Source: Pseudoalteromonas rhizosphaerae (GTDB lineage Bacteria; Pseudomonadota; Gammaproteobacteria; Enterobacterales; Alteromonadaceae). From it: DNA of 64,000 nt. Every line of letters begins with the position of its first letter. Position 1 is the stretch's first letter. Shown here piece by piece: positions 37,991 through 51,086 of this stretch. The stretch covers positions 1-64,000 of the forward strand of contig NZ_CABVLM010000010.1 of NCBI RefSeq assembly GCF_902498845.1, in the 5' to 3' direction. A model generated the notes under the pieces. It worked only from the letters and a program-made list of their open reading frames with translations. It did no database searches and was not told where the DNA came from. The position numbers were made by a program, and so were the translations under genes.

Positions 37991-40255
37991 TTATGCAGGT
38001 GTTAAATTCGTTTCATAATCAAAACGCAATTTTTTATCTTTGATAGACACTTTCACTGTGCCACCGTCGATAAGTTGCCCAAATAAGATCTCGTTTGCCA
38101 GCGGCTTTTTCAATTGCTCTTGGATCACGCGGCCCATTGGACGTGCGCCCATAGCTTTATCGTAGCCTTTATCTGCCAACCATTCCCGCGCTTTATTAGT
38201 AAGCTCAAGATTAACTGACTTTTTATCCAGCTGCGCTTGTAACTCAACAATAAATTTATCAACAACCAGTAAAGTTACATCACGATCAAGGTGGTTAAAC
38301 CAAATGATGTTATCTAGGCGGTTTCTAAATTCTGGCGAAAATACTTTATTGATTTCGCTCATCGCATCATGAGAATGATCTTGATCAGTAAAGCCTATTG
38401 ATTTACGTACTGTTTCTTGTACGCCCGCATTGGTAGTCATCACCACCACAACATTTCTAAAGTCAGCTTTACGGCCGTTATTATCTGTCAGCGTGCCATG
38501 ATCCATCACTTGCAGTAAGATATTGTAAATATCTGAGTGAGCTTTCTCAATCTCATCCAGTAAGACAACCGAATGTGGATTTTTAATCACAGCCTCAGTT
38601 AACAAACCACCTTGTTCAAAACCAACGTAGCCTGGAGGCGCACCAATTAAACGGCTTACCGCGTGGCGCTCAACATACTCAGACATATCAAAACGGATAA
38701 ACTCAACACCCATACATTTTGCAAGCTGTTTAGTTACCTCCGTTTTACCTACACCCGTTGGTCCTGCAAACAAGAACGAACCGACTGGTTTATCTTCATT
38801 TGATAAGCCTGAACGTGATAAGCGAATGGCCGAGGTTAGTGCATCGATTGATTGATCTTGGCCAAATACCAACATCTTCAAGTTACGATCAAGATTTTTA
38901 AGAGTCTCTTTATCGCTTGATGACACACTTTGCTGCGGAATACGCGCCATTTTTGCCACGATCAATTCGATATCTGCCACACCAATGGTTTTTTTGCGTT
39001 TAGAGATCGGTTGTAATCGTTGGCTAGCACCCGCTTCATCAATAACATCAATGGCTTTATCAGGTAAGTGACGCTCATTAATGTACTTAGCACTGAGCTC
39101 TGCCGCCGCTTTTAACGCTTTTTGCGTATAGCGAATGCCATGATGCTCTTCGTAACGTTCTTTTAAACCATTAAGTATTTTAGTGGTATCAGCGACACTT
39201 GGTTCAAGTACATCAATTTTCTGAAAACGGCGCACTAACGCACGGTCTTTTTCAAAGATATTTTTATACTCGTTATAGGTAGTTGAGCCCATACAACGTA
39301 ACTTACCGCTCGAAAGCAGTGGTTTAAGCAGGTTAGATGCGTCCATAACGCCACCAGAGGCTGCGCCGGCACCAATTATGGTATGGATCTCATCAATAAA
39401 CAAAATAGCGCCAGGTTTCGCCTGAAGCTCTTTTAGTAATGCTTTAAAGCGCTTTTCAAAATCACCGCGGTATTTAGTACCTGCAAGTAATGCCCCCATA
39501 TCTAACGAGTACACCACAGCATCGGCAATCACTTCGGGTACTTGTTCATGCACTATGCGATAAGCTAGACCTTCAGCAATAGCGGTTTTACCTACCCCAG
39601 CTTCGCCAACTAATAACGGATTATTCTTTTTACGACGACACAGTACTTGCACCGTGCGTTCTACTTCACTATCACGGCCCACCAATGGGTCGATATTCCC
39701 TTCACGGGCGAGTACATTCAAATTAGACGTGAAGTTTTCTAATTTACTTGGCTCTTCGCCTTGAACGGCTTGTACTTCTTCATGGATGTCATCAGCATCC
39801 TCACCGCCCATGTCATCGTCTGCTTTAGAGATACCATGAGATATAAAGTTCACAATATCTAGTCGCGAGATATCAGCTTTTTTCAGCAAGTAAACCGCTT
39901 GGCTTTCTTGTTCTGAAAAAATGGCAACCAGCACATTGACGCCTGTTACTTCGTTTTTACCCGATGATTGCACATGAAATACCGCGCGTTGCAATACCCG
40001 CTGAAAACCAAGTGTTGGTTGAGTTTCACGTTCTTCTTCTAAATCAGGAATGACTGGAGTGGTCTCATTAATAAACTCTGATAGCTCAGCTTTTAATGCT
40101 GCCATATCAATCCCGCAGGCGTGTAGCGCTTCTCCAGCCGATGGATTATCAAGTAGGGCAAGTAATAGGTGCTCTACAGTCATAAATTCATGGCGACGTG
40201 TACGCGCTTCGCGAAACGCCGCGTTTAAAGTTAGTTCTAAATCTTTGTTTAGCAT
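37991..40255 (-). CDS. clpA: ClpA, AAA+ unfoldase of the ClpAP protease
   Basis: 754 aa. N-domain (1-140, binding ClpS), D1 with Walker A GEAGVGKT (217-224), D2 with GPTGVGKT (498-505), and the [11 protein letters not shown] sensor-2 block near the end. [11 protein letters not shown] is the family start; the ATG at 40255 follows AGGGG, while the frame could open two codons earlier at a TTG. Downstream of clpS in the same direction. Confidence 0.97.
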   Translation of the reverse strand: MLNKDLELTLNAAFREARTRRHEFMTVEHLLLALLDNPSAGEALHACGIDMAALKAELSEFINETTPVIPDLEEERETQPTLGFQRVLQRAVFHVQSSGKNEVTGVNVLVAIFSEQESQAVYLLKKADISRLDIVNFISHGISKADDDMGGEDADDIHEEVQAVQGEEPSKLENFTSNLNVLAREGNIDPLVGRDSEVERTVQVLCRRKKNNPLLVGEAGVGKTAIAEGLAYRIVHEQVPEVIADAVVYSLDMGALLAGTKYRGDFEKRFKALLKELQAKPGAILFIDEIHTIIGAGAASGGVMDASNLLKPLLSSGKLRCMGSTTYNEYKNIFEKDRALVRRFQKIDVLEPSVADTTKILNGLKERYEEHHGIRYTQKALKAAAELSAKYINERHLPDKAIDVIDEAGASQRLQPISKRKKTIGVADIELIVAKMARIPQQSVSSSDKETLKNLDRNLKMLVFGQDQSIDALTSAIRLSRSGLSNEDKPVGSFLFAGPTGVGKTEVTKQLAKCMGVEFIRFDMSEYVERHAVSRLIGAPPGYVGFEQGGLLTEAVIKNPHSVVLLDEIEKAHSDIYNILLQVMDHGTLTDNNGRKADFRNVVVVMTTNAGVQETVRKSIGFTDQDHSHDAMSEINKVFSPEFRNRLDNIIWFNHLDRDVTLLVVDKFIVELQAQLDKKSVNLELTNKAREWLADKGYDKAMGARPMGRVIQEQLKKPLANEILFGQLIDGGTVKVSIKDKKLRFDYETNLTPA

Positions 40256-40324
40256 TAGCAACCCCTTACTGAGATAATATTTTTATACCGTTGTGATGGG
40301 TATTTTGATCACCCTACCTTGGTA

Positions 40325-40642
40325 TTATTCCTGCTCACAACTACATAGCAGTGGATGCTCGTTATCTCGTGCATAACGGTTAACTTGTTCAACTTTGGTA
40401 TACGCTACATCTGCGGTATATACACCGCAAATTGCGCGACCATTTTGATGAACTTGCAGCATCACATCTGTTGCTCTATCGCTATCCATATTAAAAAACG
40501 TCGTTAGTACTTCTATCACAAAGTCCATTGGCGTGTAATCATCATTATTTAAAATGACTTTGTATTTTCGCGGTGGTTGCAGTTTTTGCTTCTCACTATC
40601 GCGAACCGTATCTAAAACACCTGAATCTTTCATGCCACTCAT
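40325..40642 (-). CDS. clpS: ClpS, N-degron adaptor
   Basis: 105 aa. Disordered N-terminus, then the N-degron-binding fold: [21 protein letters not shown] (substrate-pocket Asn-Asp and Met) and [12 protein letters not shown] (pocket His). Delivers proteins with N-terminal Leu/Phe/Trp/Tyr to ClpAP. 69 bp upstream of clpA, likely one operon. Confidence 0.97.
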   Translation of the reverse strand: MSGMKDSGVLDTVRDSEKQKLQPPRKYKVILNNDDYTPMDFVIEVLTTFFNMDSDRATDVMLQVHQNGRAICGVYTADVAYTKVEQVNRYARDNEHPLLCSCEQE

Positions 40643-40842
40643 AATTAAATATAGTCTTGTCTTTGGAACTCAAGCAAACTTGAATAAAAAATAAATTAAA
40701 TGTTAAAAAAATAGTTTAAAACACTTGACTGATCGGCGAAATAAACTACAGTCAATTGTAGATTGATTAAACCTTAGTCAGTCTATCAAACTATACGGTT
40801 TAGAATAACTAAATTAGTCAACTTATAGAAGGATGTAGAAGT

Positions 40843-41058
40843 ATGGCTTGTGGTAAAGTCAAATGGTTCAATAATGCCAAAGGTTTTGGTTTCATCGTAG
40901 AAGACGGCTGCGAGAATGATATATTCGCCCATTACTCAACGATTGTAATGGACGGTTATAAAACACTTAAAGCTGGTCAAGATGTAACATTCGAATTGCA
41001 GCAAGGCCCTAAAGGCATGCATGCGACTAATATAGCGCCTAACGAAGAGTTAGTGTAG
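40843..41058 (+). CDS. cspD: CspD-like cold-shock domain protein
   Basis: 71 aa single cold-shock domain. RNP1 KGFGFIV and RNP2-like DIFAHYS are present. Located divergently from clpS exactly as cspD in E. coli; CspD there inhibits replication in stationary phase and is degraded by Lon. Which Csp function this copy has is inferred from position. Confidence 0.88.
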   Translation: MACGKVKWFNNAKGFGFIVEDGCENDIFAHYSTIVMDGYKTLKAGQDVTFELQQGPKGMHATNIAPNEELV

Positions 41059-43746
<2,688 letters not shown>

Positions 43747-43762
43747 GTATCGATTTAAATTT

Positions 43763-43797
43763 AAAAGGCGCTCACTGTTAAAGTGAGCGCCTTTTTT
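43763..43797 (+). terminator. Intrinsic terminator after icd
   Basis: GGCGCTCACT / AGTGAGCGCC, 5-nt loop, flanked by A and T runs. Confidence 0.93.
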
Positions 43798-43837
43798 GTG
43801 GCTTTTAAATAATGTTTTATTTTTCACTGATACAAAA

Positions 43838-43864
43838 AGCAAAAAGGCAGCAAATGCAGCCTTT
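43838..43864 (-). terminator. Terminator after the amidohydrolase pair
   Basis: On the minus strand AAAGGC(T)GC pairs with GC(T)GCCTTT around one mismatch, followed by a T-rich run. Confidence 0.65.
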
Positions 43865-43894
43865 AAATTGTTCAAGTTACTAAGCTGAACGTAG

Positions 43895-45136
43895 TTACTT
43901 AGTATATGCGCGAGGCATATCTGAGTCAGTAGTATAACGCTTACGGAGTTTATCTTGGCGTGCTTCAGTTGAAACTTCTTCGCCGTTAATAAACATTTTA
44001 GTTACGTGACTAGTAAAATCAAATGGGTCATCGTTCCACATCACTAAGTCAGCAGCTTTACCTATCGCCACACTACCGGCATTAATTCCAAATACATCAG
44101 CAACATTCGCTGTTATCGCTTTTAATGCACCCGCTTGTGTCATGCCATAAGAAACCGCATTACCCGCGTCAAAACGCAATTGATAAACATTGTGACTGGC
44201 ATCGCCTGCGATCGACAACAACACTTTTACGCCTGCTTTTTCGAGTTTGCCTGCATTATCTAAACTCGCATGTAGCGAATCAAAACTGCCTGGCAAGCTC
44301 TCCATAGAACTTACAATGACTGGAACATTTGCTTGCGCTAATTGCTCTTTTACAACCACGGCATCTTGTGCGCCTGCAATCACTAAATTAAGTGAAAACT
44401 GTTGTTTTACTTTGATTAGCTCAATAATATCTGCAGCGCGAGAAGCCGTTACTAATAGTGGCATTTCACCCGCTAATACTTTATCGAGCACTTTATCTTC
44501 AGTGCTTGGTACAGCATCGTCTTTTTTATCTTTTTTGCTGGCTTTTTGTTGATGAGCAGCTAACTTATCAATCAAGTTTTTCAGCGACATAGCACGAGAG
44601 CCTTTGCTCTGCTCGCCTAAGTGCACCACCAGCGCGACTTGCGTTTGCTTAACACTGTCAAACTCACCGCTTAAATCAACTACGCTGGCAAGGCCTGCAA
44701 AAATACTTTCTCCGCCATGTGGGGTGATCACATCACGGGTGATACCACCTTTACGTGCATACGGGATCAAGCTTGAGTGAGCATTAAATGCTAGGCTTGG
44801 ATCAAAATCGATCCCCGCTTTATCATCGCCAGCATCGCGAGAGCCAGCAACAGCGCCCACTTCAACTAGACCTAACTGATTCATGCTGCCAATAAAGCCA
44901 GCTGTAACAATTTGCCCTTTGGCATCAATAATCGTATCAGCCTCGACTGTTGCAGGATTAATAGCAATAATTTTGCCTTCATCCATGATGATGCTAGCGC
45001 CTTGTAAAATACCTTGCTCAGTTGAGGTATGAACAGTGGCGTTGATGATAGCGACTGATTGGGCGTTCACCGCAGTACTTGCTAACAAACCAGCAGCAAC
45101 TAGCGAGAGTGAAAATGAATGTGTTAATTTTGTCAT
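43895..45136 (-). CDS. Exported amidohydrolase-like protein lacking the metal motif
   Basis: 413 aa with a signal peptide (STAVNA/QSV). It has the amidohydrolase frame: N-terminal composite sandwich (AIINATVHTSTEQG, ASIIMDEGKIIAINP), TIM-barrel, and the closing GSVAIGKAADLVMWNDDPF. But where the first strand should carry the HxH metal ligands (after VTPGLID), it reads IVTAGFIGSMNQLGL, and later His ligands are also not seen. It is therefore probably not a metal-dependent hydrolase by itself; it may pair with the next protein. The start is 12 bp after the upstream amidohydrolase. Confidence 0.78.
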   Translation of the reverse strand: MTKLTHSFSLSLVAAGLLASTAVNAQSVAIINATVHTSTEQGILQGASIIMDEGKIIAINPATVEADTIIDAKGQIVTAGFIGSMNQLGLVEVGAVAGSRDAGDDKAGIDFDPSLAFNAHSSLIPYARKGGITRDVITPHGGESIFAGLASVVDLSGEFDSVKQTQVALVVHLGEQSKGSRAMSLKNLIDKLAAHQQKASKKDKKDDAVPSTEDKVLDKVLAGEMPLLVTASRAADIIELIKVKQQFSLNLVIAGAQDAVVVKEQLAQANVPVIVSSMESLPGSFDSLHASLDNAGKLEKAGVKVLLSIAGDASHNVYQLRFDAGNAVSYGMTQAGALKAITANVADVFGINAGSVAIGKAADLVMWNDDPFDFTSHVTKMFINGEEVSTEARQDKLRKRYTTDSDMPRAYTK

Positions 45137-45148
45137 CCTAGTTACTCC

Positions 45149-46534
45149 TTATTTTTGACCTAACATAAAATCGCTTTGTGCTTGGAATGTATCATCGTAG
45201 CGATCATACACTTTCGCACCATCAACAAATACTTGCTCAGCTTTAGCATAAACACTAAACGGACTTTGATTCCAAATTACCACATCAGCCTGTTTGCCAG
45301 CTTCGAGTGAACCGGTTTTATCAGCTATACCTAGCGATTTTGCAGCATTTGAAGTAATCCATTTGATTGCATGCTGTTCAGAGATATTAAAACCATTGTC
45401 GTTGGCGCGGTACATTACTTTGCCAGCTTCTTGATTCAAGCGCTGGATAGTGGTGTCAGAGTCTGAATGAACAACAGCACAAGAATTTTTAACCGCATCA
45501 ACAATCGCTACGTTCTCTTGTACCATGTCGTAAGCTTCCATTTTAAAGCCCCACCAATCAGGCCAAAGCGCAGCACAGGAGCCATTTTCAGCGAGTAAAT
45601 CAGCAATTTTGTATGCTTCAATACCGTGATGGAAAGTACCCGCGTGATAACCAAACTCTTTTGAAAGGTCAATCATCATTGCCATTTCTTCTGCTTTGTA
45701 ACAATGATTGTGGATCCTAACTTCGCCCTCTAATACACCACGCAATGTATCGTATTTAATATCACGATGCGGCACCTCTGGATTTTTACCTGCTGCATAA
45801 TCAGCATCGTATTTATCCCACGCACGTTTATACTCAGCGGCGCCTATCCAAGCCTCACGATAACCGGCCATATTGCCCATTCGTGTTGATGGTAATACCC
45901 CTTTACGCCCGTAAACACGCTTAGGGTTTTCGCCACAGGCCATTTTTAAACCGTACGGTGCATCTGGGAACTTCATACCCTGCATCGTGTGCGATGGAAC
46001 ATTTTTTAAAGTAACCCCACGACCACCAAATAAATTAGCTGAGCCGGGTAAAATTTGTAATGCAGTAATCCCGCCTTCACGTGCGCGGTTAAAACCAGGG
46101 TCTTGCGGCCAAATTGAATGCTCAACCCACACTTCGGCAGTATTTGGGCTGGTCATTTCATTGCCGTCCTGATGAGATTCAACAGAAGGGCTTGGGTATG
46201 CTCCTAAGTGTGAATGTACATCAATAAGCCCAGGTGTAACCCATTTACCTTGTGCATCAATAGTCAAATCAGCTTGTGCAGTTAGATCTTTACCGACTTG
46301 TTGCACTTTTCCGTCAACAAGTAATACATCGGCTTCTTCTAAACGCTCACCTGTACCTGTTAGTACTGTTGCATTGGTGATAAGCGTCGTGGTTGATTTA
46401 AGTACCTTATAGGTACTTGGATATGGATTTTTATTGATTGTTACTTTGTCGTCTTGTGGGCCGTTGTCTTGGCAGCCGGCAATCGCCACACCAAGTGCAA
46501 CAACCAACAATGAAGGAGCAAATTTTTGCATCAT
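45149..46534 (-). CDS. Amidohydrolase-family lipoprotein
   Basis: 461 aa. Lipoprotein signal with Cys21 (GVAIAGCQDN). Amidohydrolase core with the metal motif intact: VTPGLIDVHSHLGAYP (H107, H109), later FHHGIEAYK and VVHSDSD, and the closing GSLEAGKQADVVIWNQSPF. The substrate is unknown; imidazolonepropionase/dipeptidase-like enzymes share this frame. First gene of a two-gene operon with the ligand-less homologue. Confidence 0.82.
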   Translation of the reverse strand: MMQKFAPSLLVVALGVAIAGCQDNGPQDDKVTINKNPYPSTYKVLKSTTTLITNATVLTGTGERLEEADVLLVDGKVQQVGKDLTAQADLTIDAQGKWVTPGLIDVHSHLGAYPSPSVESHQDGNEMTSPNTAEVWVEHSIWPQDPGFNRAREGGITALQILPGSANLFGGRGVTLKNVPSHTMQGMKFPDAPYGLKMACGENPKRVYGRKGVLPSTRMGNMAGYREAWIGAAEYKRAWDKYDADYAAGKNPEVPHRDIKYDTLRGVLEGEVRIHNHCYKAEEMAMMIDLSKEFGYHAGTFHHGIEAYKIADLLAENGSCAALWPDWWGFKMEAYDMVQENVAIVDAVKNSCAVVHSDSDTTIQRLNQEAGKVMYRANDNGFNISEQHAIKWITSNAAKSLGIADKTGSLEAGKQADVVIWNQSPFSVYAKAEQVFVDGAKVYDRYDDTFQAQSDFMLGQK

Positions 46535-46627
46535 ATTAGTCTCTGTTGTTGTTTTTTTGTTACTTTATATAAACACACAACATAAAGCTAAAAAATCAGC
46601 TAGAGCTGCATTTATATAAGATGAATG

Positions 46628-47413
46628 TTATTTCTTAATATAATTGTTATACAGTTGCTCAAGTGCAGCTTCTGTTGTCAAACTTGGATCTTTACTAATA
46701 AAGTGCTTAACAGTTCGAGTTACGAAGTCTGAATTTTGTTTATGCAATTTTGAAAAATCCTTAATTAGGCAATCGCCATCTTTAGCGGCAGTCACTTTAT
46801 CGTGACGATGTCGATACTGACTCAAGGCTTTATTAAAATCACCTTGGTAGTCTTCTACTAAAATTTTATAAAAATCACTTTTTTGTACTTTTAATTCGCT
46901 AATACAATAATTTAAAGCTTCTTTAAAATCAGTAAAAATGGCGCCTTCGACATCAAACTCAGCCGTTTTTTCTCGCACTGTGACCTTGGCTTCTTCGGTT
47001 GCATAACTAAAACCACTAAACGCCAAGCGCTCTGCGGCTTCTTTTCCTAACGCCATACCCGCTTTAATGCTATGTGCAAACTCATCACTCATATCGCTAA
47101 GTTCATTCTCATGCCACATATTATAAACCCGCAGTGGTTTAGCATATTTGGCACCGAGTTTGTTTTTTAACTTAGTAAAGCGTTCATCAATCGTCATTAA
47201 GCGCTCGTTATGCAATATTGCATAGCATTCATAGCACGCTGGAATACTAATAAACTCAGCTTCTTCACCTAAATCAATAATGCTTTGTAGCATATGCAAT
47301 GGCGGGCAATGATCGCGCTCAGTCGCTTCACAGCCACAATAAAAGCAACGGTTAAAATTATGCTGTTCACAGGCGTATGCTTGCTGATAATAACTCGCCA
47401 ATGTTTTACTCAC
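46628..47413 (-). CDS. HNH-like zinc-finger protein
   Basis: 261 aa, soluble, no signal. The N-terminus has the layout of an HNH endonuclease: C23-x2-C26 (CFYCG), ATERDHCPPLH with the D-H pair at 34-35, then C60-x2-C63 and H68-N69 (PACYECYAILHN). Residues 80-261 are helical and charged and not recognised. No restriction methylase or phage gene is near; it stands alone between the amidohydrolases and a DUF3718 gene. Could be a nuclease or only a structural zinc finger. Confidence 0.6.
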   Translation of the reverse strand: MSKTLASYYQQAYACEQHNFNRCFYCGCEATERDHCPPLHMLQSIIDLGEEAEFISIPACYECYAILHNERLMTIDERFTKLKNKLGAKYAKPLRVYNMWHENELSDMSDEFAHSIKAGMALGKEAAERLAFSGFSYATEEAKVTVREKTAEFDVEGAIFTDFKEALNYCISELKVQKSDFYKILVEDYQGDFNKALSQYRHRHDKVTAAKDGDCLIKDFSKLHKQNSDFVTRTVKHFISKDPSLTTEAALEQLYNNYIKK

Positions 47414-47758
47414 AGAGTCTCCTAATAGACAGGTATTTGATAATCAAGACGATCATAACAGGGTTGAAAAATATGTCAGTAATGCTGCACAACAAAGTGC
47501 AATGACTCTAAAGTAAATAGCATGTAAAACCTATGAAAGCAGATTGAAAAACAACCAAAAGCAATAAAAAAAGTGAAAAATAATTTGTTTGAAATATGTC
47601 AAAAAACACACATTAAATCATTTACTATCAGATAGTTAGTTATTATAAAACACATCCACACACGGTGTTACATCTTGTCGATTTTCATTTACAGCTTTAT
47701 TTAAAAATAAAGCTAATATTTAACTCGTCAACAAGCAGACATACCAAACCACTGGAGA
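47414..47758. other. Gene-free AT-rich stretch
   Basis: 345 bp between two divergent genes. No open frame is supported. A GGAG site marks the DUF3718 gene at the right end; promoters for both sides must lie here but none stands out. Confidence 0.4.
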
Positions 47759-48130
47759 ATGATGATGAATACTTTAACAACTACACTTTGTACAACGTTA
47801 CTTTTAAGCTCAGCAGCACTTACTACAACCAATACTGAAGCAGCACAATTTGTTGCAGCTGATAATAGCCCTGGCACTCAAATTTGTATGGCTGTGAGCT
47901 CCAATAAACGTTTGCAACTTTATGCAACAATGAAAGACTTACGTATTAGCAAAACAACCGTAACCAATAAACTACGTTGTAACAACTTGAGTATCGCAAA
48001 ATTTGCGGGAACTTACGGTTTTAATAAAACGGCAAAGTATCTAAACCTTGAAACGACAACGGGTACCTCAATTCAAGATTTAGCAAAACTAGACCAACAA
48101 ACAATTATGGTTGTTGCCGGTTCTAAGTAG
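47759..48130 (+). CDS. DUF3718-like exported protein
   Basis: 123 aa with a signal peptide (ends TEAAQ/FVAADN). FVAADNSPGTQICMAV and the Cys pair (QICMA, LRCNN) are the pattern of DUF3718 proteins found in Alteromonadales; function unknown. Three ATGs in a row (47759, 47762, 47765) follow GGAG; spacing favours the third. Single gene ending at a shared terminator. Confidence 0.72.
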   Translation: MMMNTLTTTLCTTLLLSSAALTTTNTEAAQFVAADNSPGTQICMAVSSNKRLQLYATMKDLRISKTTVTNKLRCNNLSIAKFAGTYGFNKTAKYLNLETTTGTSIQDLAKLDQQTIMVVAGSK

Positions 48131-48150
48131 TATGGCTAAGCAATATCAAA

Positions 48151-48181
48151 TTTAAGCAGGCGAGTCGTTGGCCTGCTTAAA
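48151..48181. terminator. Bidirectional terminator between convergent genes
   Basis: TTTAAGCAGGC / GCCTGCTTAAA (11 bp, 9-nt loop) between the DUF3718 and DUF445 genes. Confidence 0.8.
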
Positions 48182-48187
48182 ATTAAT

Positions 48188-48883
48188 TTATATAATTGCA
48201 GCAATCAGGCCAAACAAACCACCGAATACCCCGCCCCATACAACTAACCAGCCTAAATGCTCACGGATCATAGTTTGTATAATATCTTTGACCATTTTTG
48301 GTGTCAGCTCGTCTAAACGCTTATCAACTAAGCCAGAAACCGTGTTAAACAACGAATCACTTGCGAGCCCTGATTGCGTTAATTTTTCATTCACCAAACT
48401 TTTAAACTCATCGGTTTCGCTCATATTAAGTAATGATCCACGCATTTTGTCAATAAATGCTTCGCGCATTGGCTCAACCGCGGCACTACCACCAAACATC
48501 GCTAACATGCTACCAAATTGGGAGTGCTCAATAACGTCAAGTAAGCTATCAAAAGCTGGATTTAAATCGACTTCATTGATCACTGGCTGTAGATCGACAT
48601 TGATATTTTTGTTGCCTAACAATTGAGATATTTTTTGCTCTGAAAAGAACTCGGTTAAAATAAGATTTTTAATCGCCACTTTAAACCCCGCAAACTTCAG
48701 CTGGATCACGCCCGACCCATATAACAAAGGTACTTTTTCAAATAACATATGCACTGCGAGTAAATTAGTCACTGCGCCTGAGAGTGCAAATAAGCCGATT
48801 GACAGTACAATTGCTTGGTCGAATAGAAAACCCGCCACCACTAAAATCCCGGCAATTACATTGGTAATAAGGCTTTTATTCAT
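48188..48883 (-). CDS. DUF445 membrane protein
   Basis: About 231 aa with N-terminal helices (about 5-45), GAVTNLLAVHMLFEKVPLLYGSG (the conserved DUF445 signature), a soluble middle and a C-terminal helix rich in Gly (LVVWGGVFGGLFGLIAAII). Function of the family is unknown. The frame opens at a GTG, but the GGAGAG site points to the ATG at 48883 (or 48886). Confidence 0.8.
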   Translation of the reverse strand: MNKSLITNVIAGILVVAGFLFDQAIVLSIGLFALSGAVTNLLAVHMLFEKVPLLYGSGVIQLKFAGFKVAIKNLILTEFFSEQKISQLLGNKNINVDLQPVINEVDLNPAFDSLLDVIEHSQFGSMLAMFGGSAAVEPMREAFIDKMRGSLLNMSETDEFKSLVNEKLTQSGLASDSLFNTVSGLVDKRLDELTPKMVKDIIQTMIREHLGWLVVWGGVFGGLFGLIAAII

Positions 48884-49014
48884 CATTCTCTCCACTTGGT
48901 TGTTGCATAAAGCTAAGCGCGCGCTTACAAAATATTAATTTTACTCTCAAGAGTTTGTTTATTTAACTACTTTTTGCCATAGTTTAACTATCTGTATAAA
49001 AGGTGAACAATGCT

Positions 49015-49875
49015 ATGTGGAATACGGTTAACGAACAGATAAGCCAAGCTATGCATTTTGACTTTAAACACACTATAAAACGCCAACTGCAAAGCCCTAA
49101 TAACGATAAATTATTTCAACTCAGTGATGGTATACACCAGTATTTTGTAAAAGTAGCCCATCGTAGTGACTTAGAGCGATTTGAAAACGAAGCCCACAAT
49201 TTACAACTGCTCACTAAAGAGAGCTTATTTATGGTGCCAGATTGTATCACTACAGGTGCTAATATTGAGTTTTCATTTATCGTTTTAGAATGGCTTGAAC
49301 TTGACCAACAACCTCATACCAACTGGCATATTATGGGTAGCCACCTTGCAAGCCTGCATCTGAAACATCGCCAAGCCATGTTTGGTTTTGATCAGGATAA
49401 TTTTATTGGCCCAACAACTCAGCCCAATCGCTGGCATAAAAAATGGAATATATTTTTTGCCGAAGAGCGCATTGGCTGGCAGCTCCAATTACTGCATGAA
49501 AAAGGCATTGATCTCGTTGACAAAGATTACTTTGTCGCCCTGATAAAAGATATGCTGCATAGTCATACCGTAAAGCCATCATTATTGCATGGCGATTTTT
49601 GGCGTGGCAACATGGGATTTATTCAATCAGTACCGAGTGTATTTGATCCGAGCTGCTATTATGGTGATCGGGAAGTTGATATTGCCATGAGCGAGCTGTT
49701 TGCTCCTTTACCTGACGCTTTTTACATCGCCTATAACAAGCATTACCCACTAACACAGGGCTATGAGCAACGTAAGTTAATTTACCAGCTTTACCCTATT
49801 TTAAATCATGCAAATATCTTTGCCGGCCACTATCTTACTGAAGCTAAACAAAAAATAGAACTACTACTGAAATAA
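49015..49875 (+). CDS. Fructosamine kinase family protein
   Basis: 286 aa from the ATG at 49015 (a GTG four codons earlier is possible). Aminoglycoside-phosphotransferase-like fold with catalytic loop LLHGDFWRGNMGF and metal-binding DREVDIAMSELF, and HLASLHLKHRQAMFGFDQDNFIG in the middle. The family phosphorylates protein-bound ketoamines and so repairs glycated proteins. Confidence 0.88.
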   Translation: MWNTVNEQISQAMHFDFKHTIKRQLQSPNNDKLFQLSDGIHQYFVKVAHRSDLERFENEAHNLQLLTKESLFMVPDCITTGANIEFSFIVLEWLELDQQPHTNWHIMGSHLASLHLKHRQAMFGFDQDNFIGPTTQPNRWHKKWNIFFAEERIGWQLQLLHEKGIDLVDKDYFVALIKDMLHSHTVKPSLLHGDFWRGNMGFIQSVPSVFDPSCYYGDREVDIAMSELFAPLPDAFYIAYNKHYPLTQGYEQRKLIYQLYPILNHANIFAGHYLTEAKQKIELLLK

Positions 49876-50058
49876 GGTCGTTTTTATTGTCAAATAGATG
49901 TCATAAATGAATAAAGCAGACTATATTTAGGTATCACTTAATGTTGAACAACCCCAGCAATGACAGGCGCTAGCGTTCAATTGTGGGGTGCATAACCATT
50001 TATCAGCAGCGATAAATAATTACCTTTTATTGCTCTGCTTTGTAAGGTTGAATCATTT

Positions 50059-50262
50059 ATGAAAAACCAACTCTCACAACGGATCTGCTGCCCACATTGT
50101 GGCCATCATATTCATATTACCCTTGATGCTAGTGATGGCGATCAAGATTACTTCGAAGATTGCGCAGCATGCTGTAACCCTATCCATTTTAATATGCATA
50201 TTGACTATGCAAATAGTAAGGTAGAGTTACATATAGACAGCGATGACGAACAAATATTTTAG
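50059..50262 (+). CDS. CPXCG-motif cysteine-rich small protein
   Basis: 67 aa. Two zinc-knuckle halves: CCPHCGHHI (C11, C14) and EDCAACCNPI (C35, C38), with an acidic hydrophilic C-terminus (DSDDEQIF). It matches the CPXCG family of unknown function. Short but with the full family pattern. Confidence 0.82.
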   Translation: MKNQLSQRICCPHCGHHIHITLDASDGDQDYFEDCAACCNPIHFNMHIDYANSKVELHIDSDDEQIF

Positions 50263-50280
50263 CCTAGCATTTATATTTGA

Positions 50281-50910
50281 CTACGAAGCCTGCTGCCGTA
50301 AGTAGTTTTCGACCGTATTGATGATAGTATAAGTTTGTTGATCAACTTCGATATTTAGCGCATCACCAATTACAGCCTTACCAATATTGGTAATAGCTAA
50401 TGTCTCTGGGATCAAATGCAGCCAAAAGCCCTGCTCATCGGTTTCACCTACCGTGAGACTAGCGCCATTGACTGATACAAAACCTTTATACATCACATAC
50501 TTTTGCCACTGACTTGGTAAGCACAACTGTATTTTACAATTATCTTGTGTATGAATAATATTTTCAATCTGGGCGGTGCAGTGAATGTGACCAGATACAA
50601 TATGCCCACCTAACTCAGTACCAAAAGTCATAGAGCGCTCATAGTTAACGGTACTGCCAGCAATAAGCTTTCCTAAATTAGTTAACTGTAATGTTTCGTC
50701 AATTACATCATAGTGAACCTGAGCAAGCAGTTGATCAGAGATATTATCTACTTTAACAACCGTTAAACAGCAACCATTAATAGCAACGCTGGCACCTAAC
50801 TCAAGTTTTGTAACATATTGCTTTGCTACAGCGAGCACTAAACGCATCACACCTTGCTGCTGGTTAGTGGAAATCACCGTCGCTTGTGTTTGCACAATTC
50901 CTGTAAACAT
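50281..50910 (-). CDS. ribE: Riboflavin synthase, alpha chain
   Basis: 209 aa, two homologous lumazine-binding barrels: MFTGIVQTQATV...GASVAINGCCLTV and GHIVSGHIHCTAQI...GFVSVNGASLTVGE. Converts two 6,7-dimethyl-8-ribityllumazine into riboflavin. Divergent from norM as in E. coli (ribC/mdtK). No FMN riboswitch is recognisable in the 176 bp upstream. Confidence 0.96.
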   Translation of the reverse strand: MFTGIVQTQATVISTNQQQGVMRLVLAVAKQYVTKLELGASVAINGCCLTVVKVDNISDQLLAQVHYDVIDETLQLTNLGKLIAGSTVNYERSMTFGTELGGHIVSGHIHCTAQIENIIHTQDNCKIQLCLPSQWQKYVMYKGFVSVNGASLTVGETDEQGFWLHLIPETLAITNIGKAVIGDALNIEVDQQTYTIINTVENYLRQQAS

Positions 50911-51086
50911 AAATCAATTCACCTTTTATTACCTAAAGTAGATACTGTTCATATTATTTCACGCTTTAGTTTACCCGATCCACGTTATTATTACTGTAAC
51001 CAATAACATTGACTCATCGCTATAATTTTTGATTCTGTGCTTTATCGATTACACTATCTGCCTCTTCAGTTTACGTAGTAAGTGAT

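Noticed and set aside
50911..51086. FMN riboswitch upstream of ribE
   Set aside because: None of the conserved RFN helices is visible in the 176 bp between ribE and norM.
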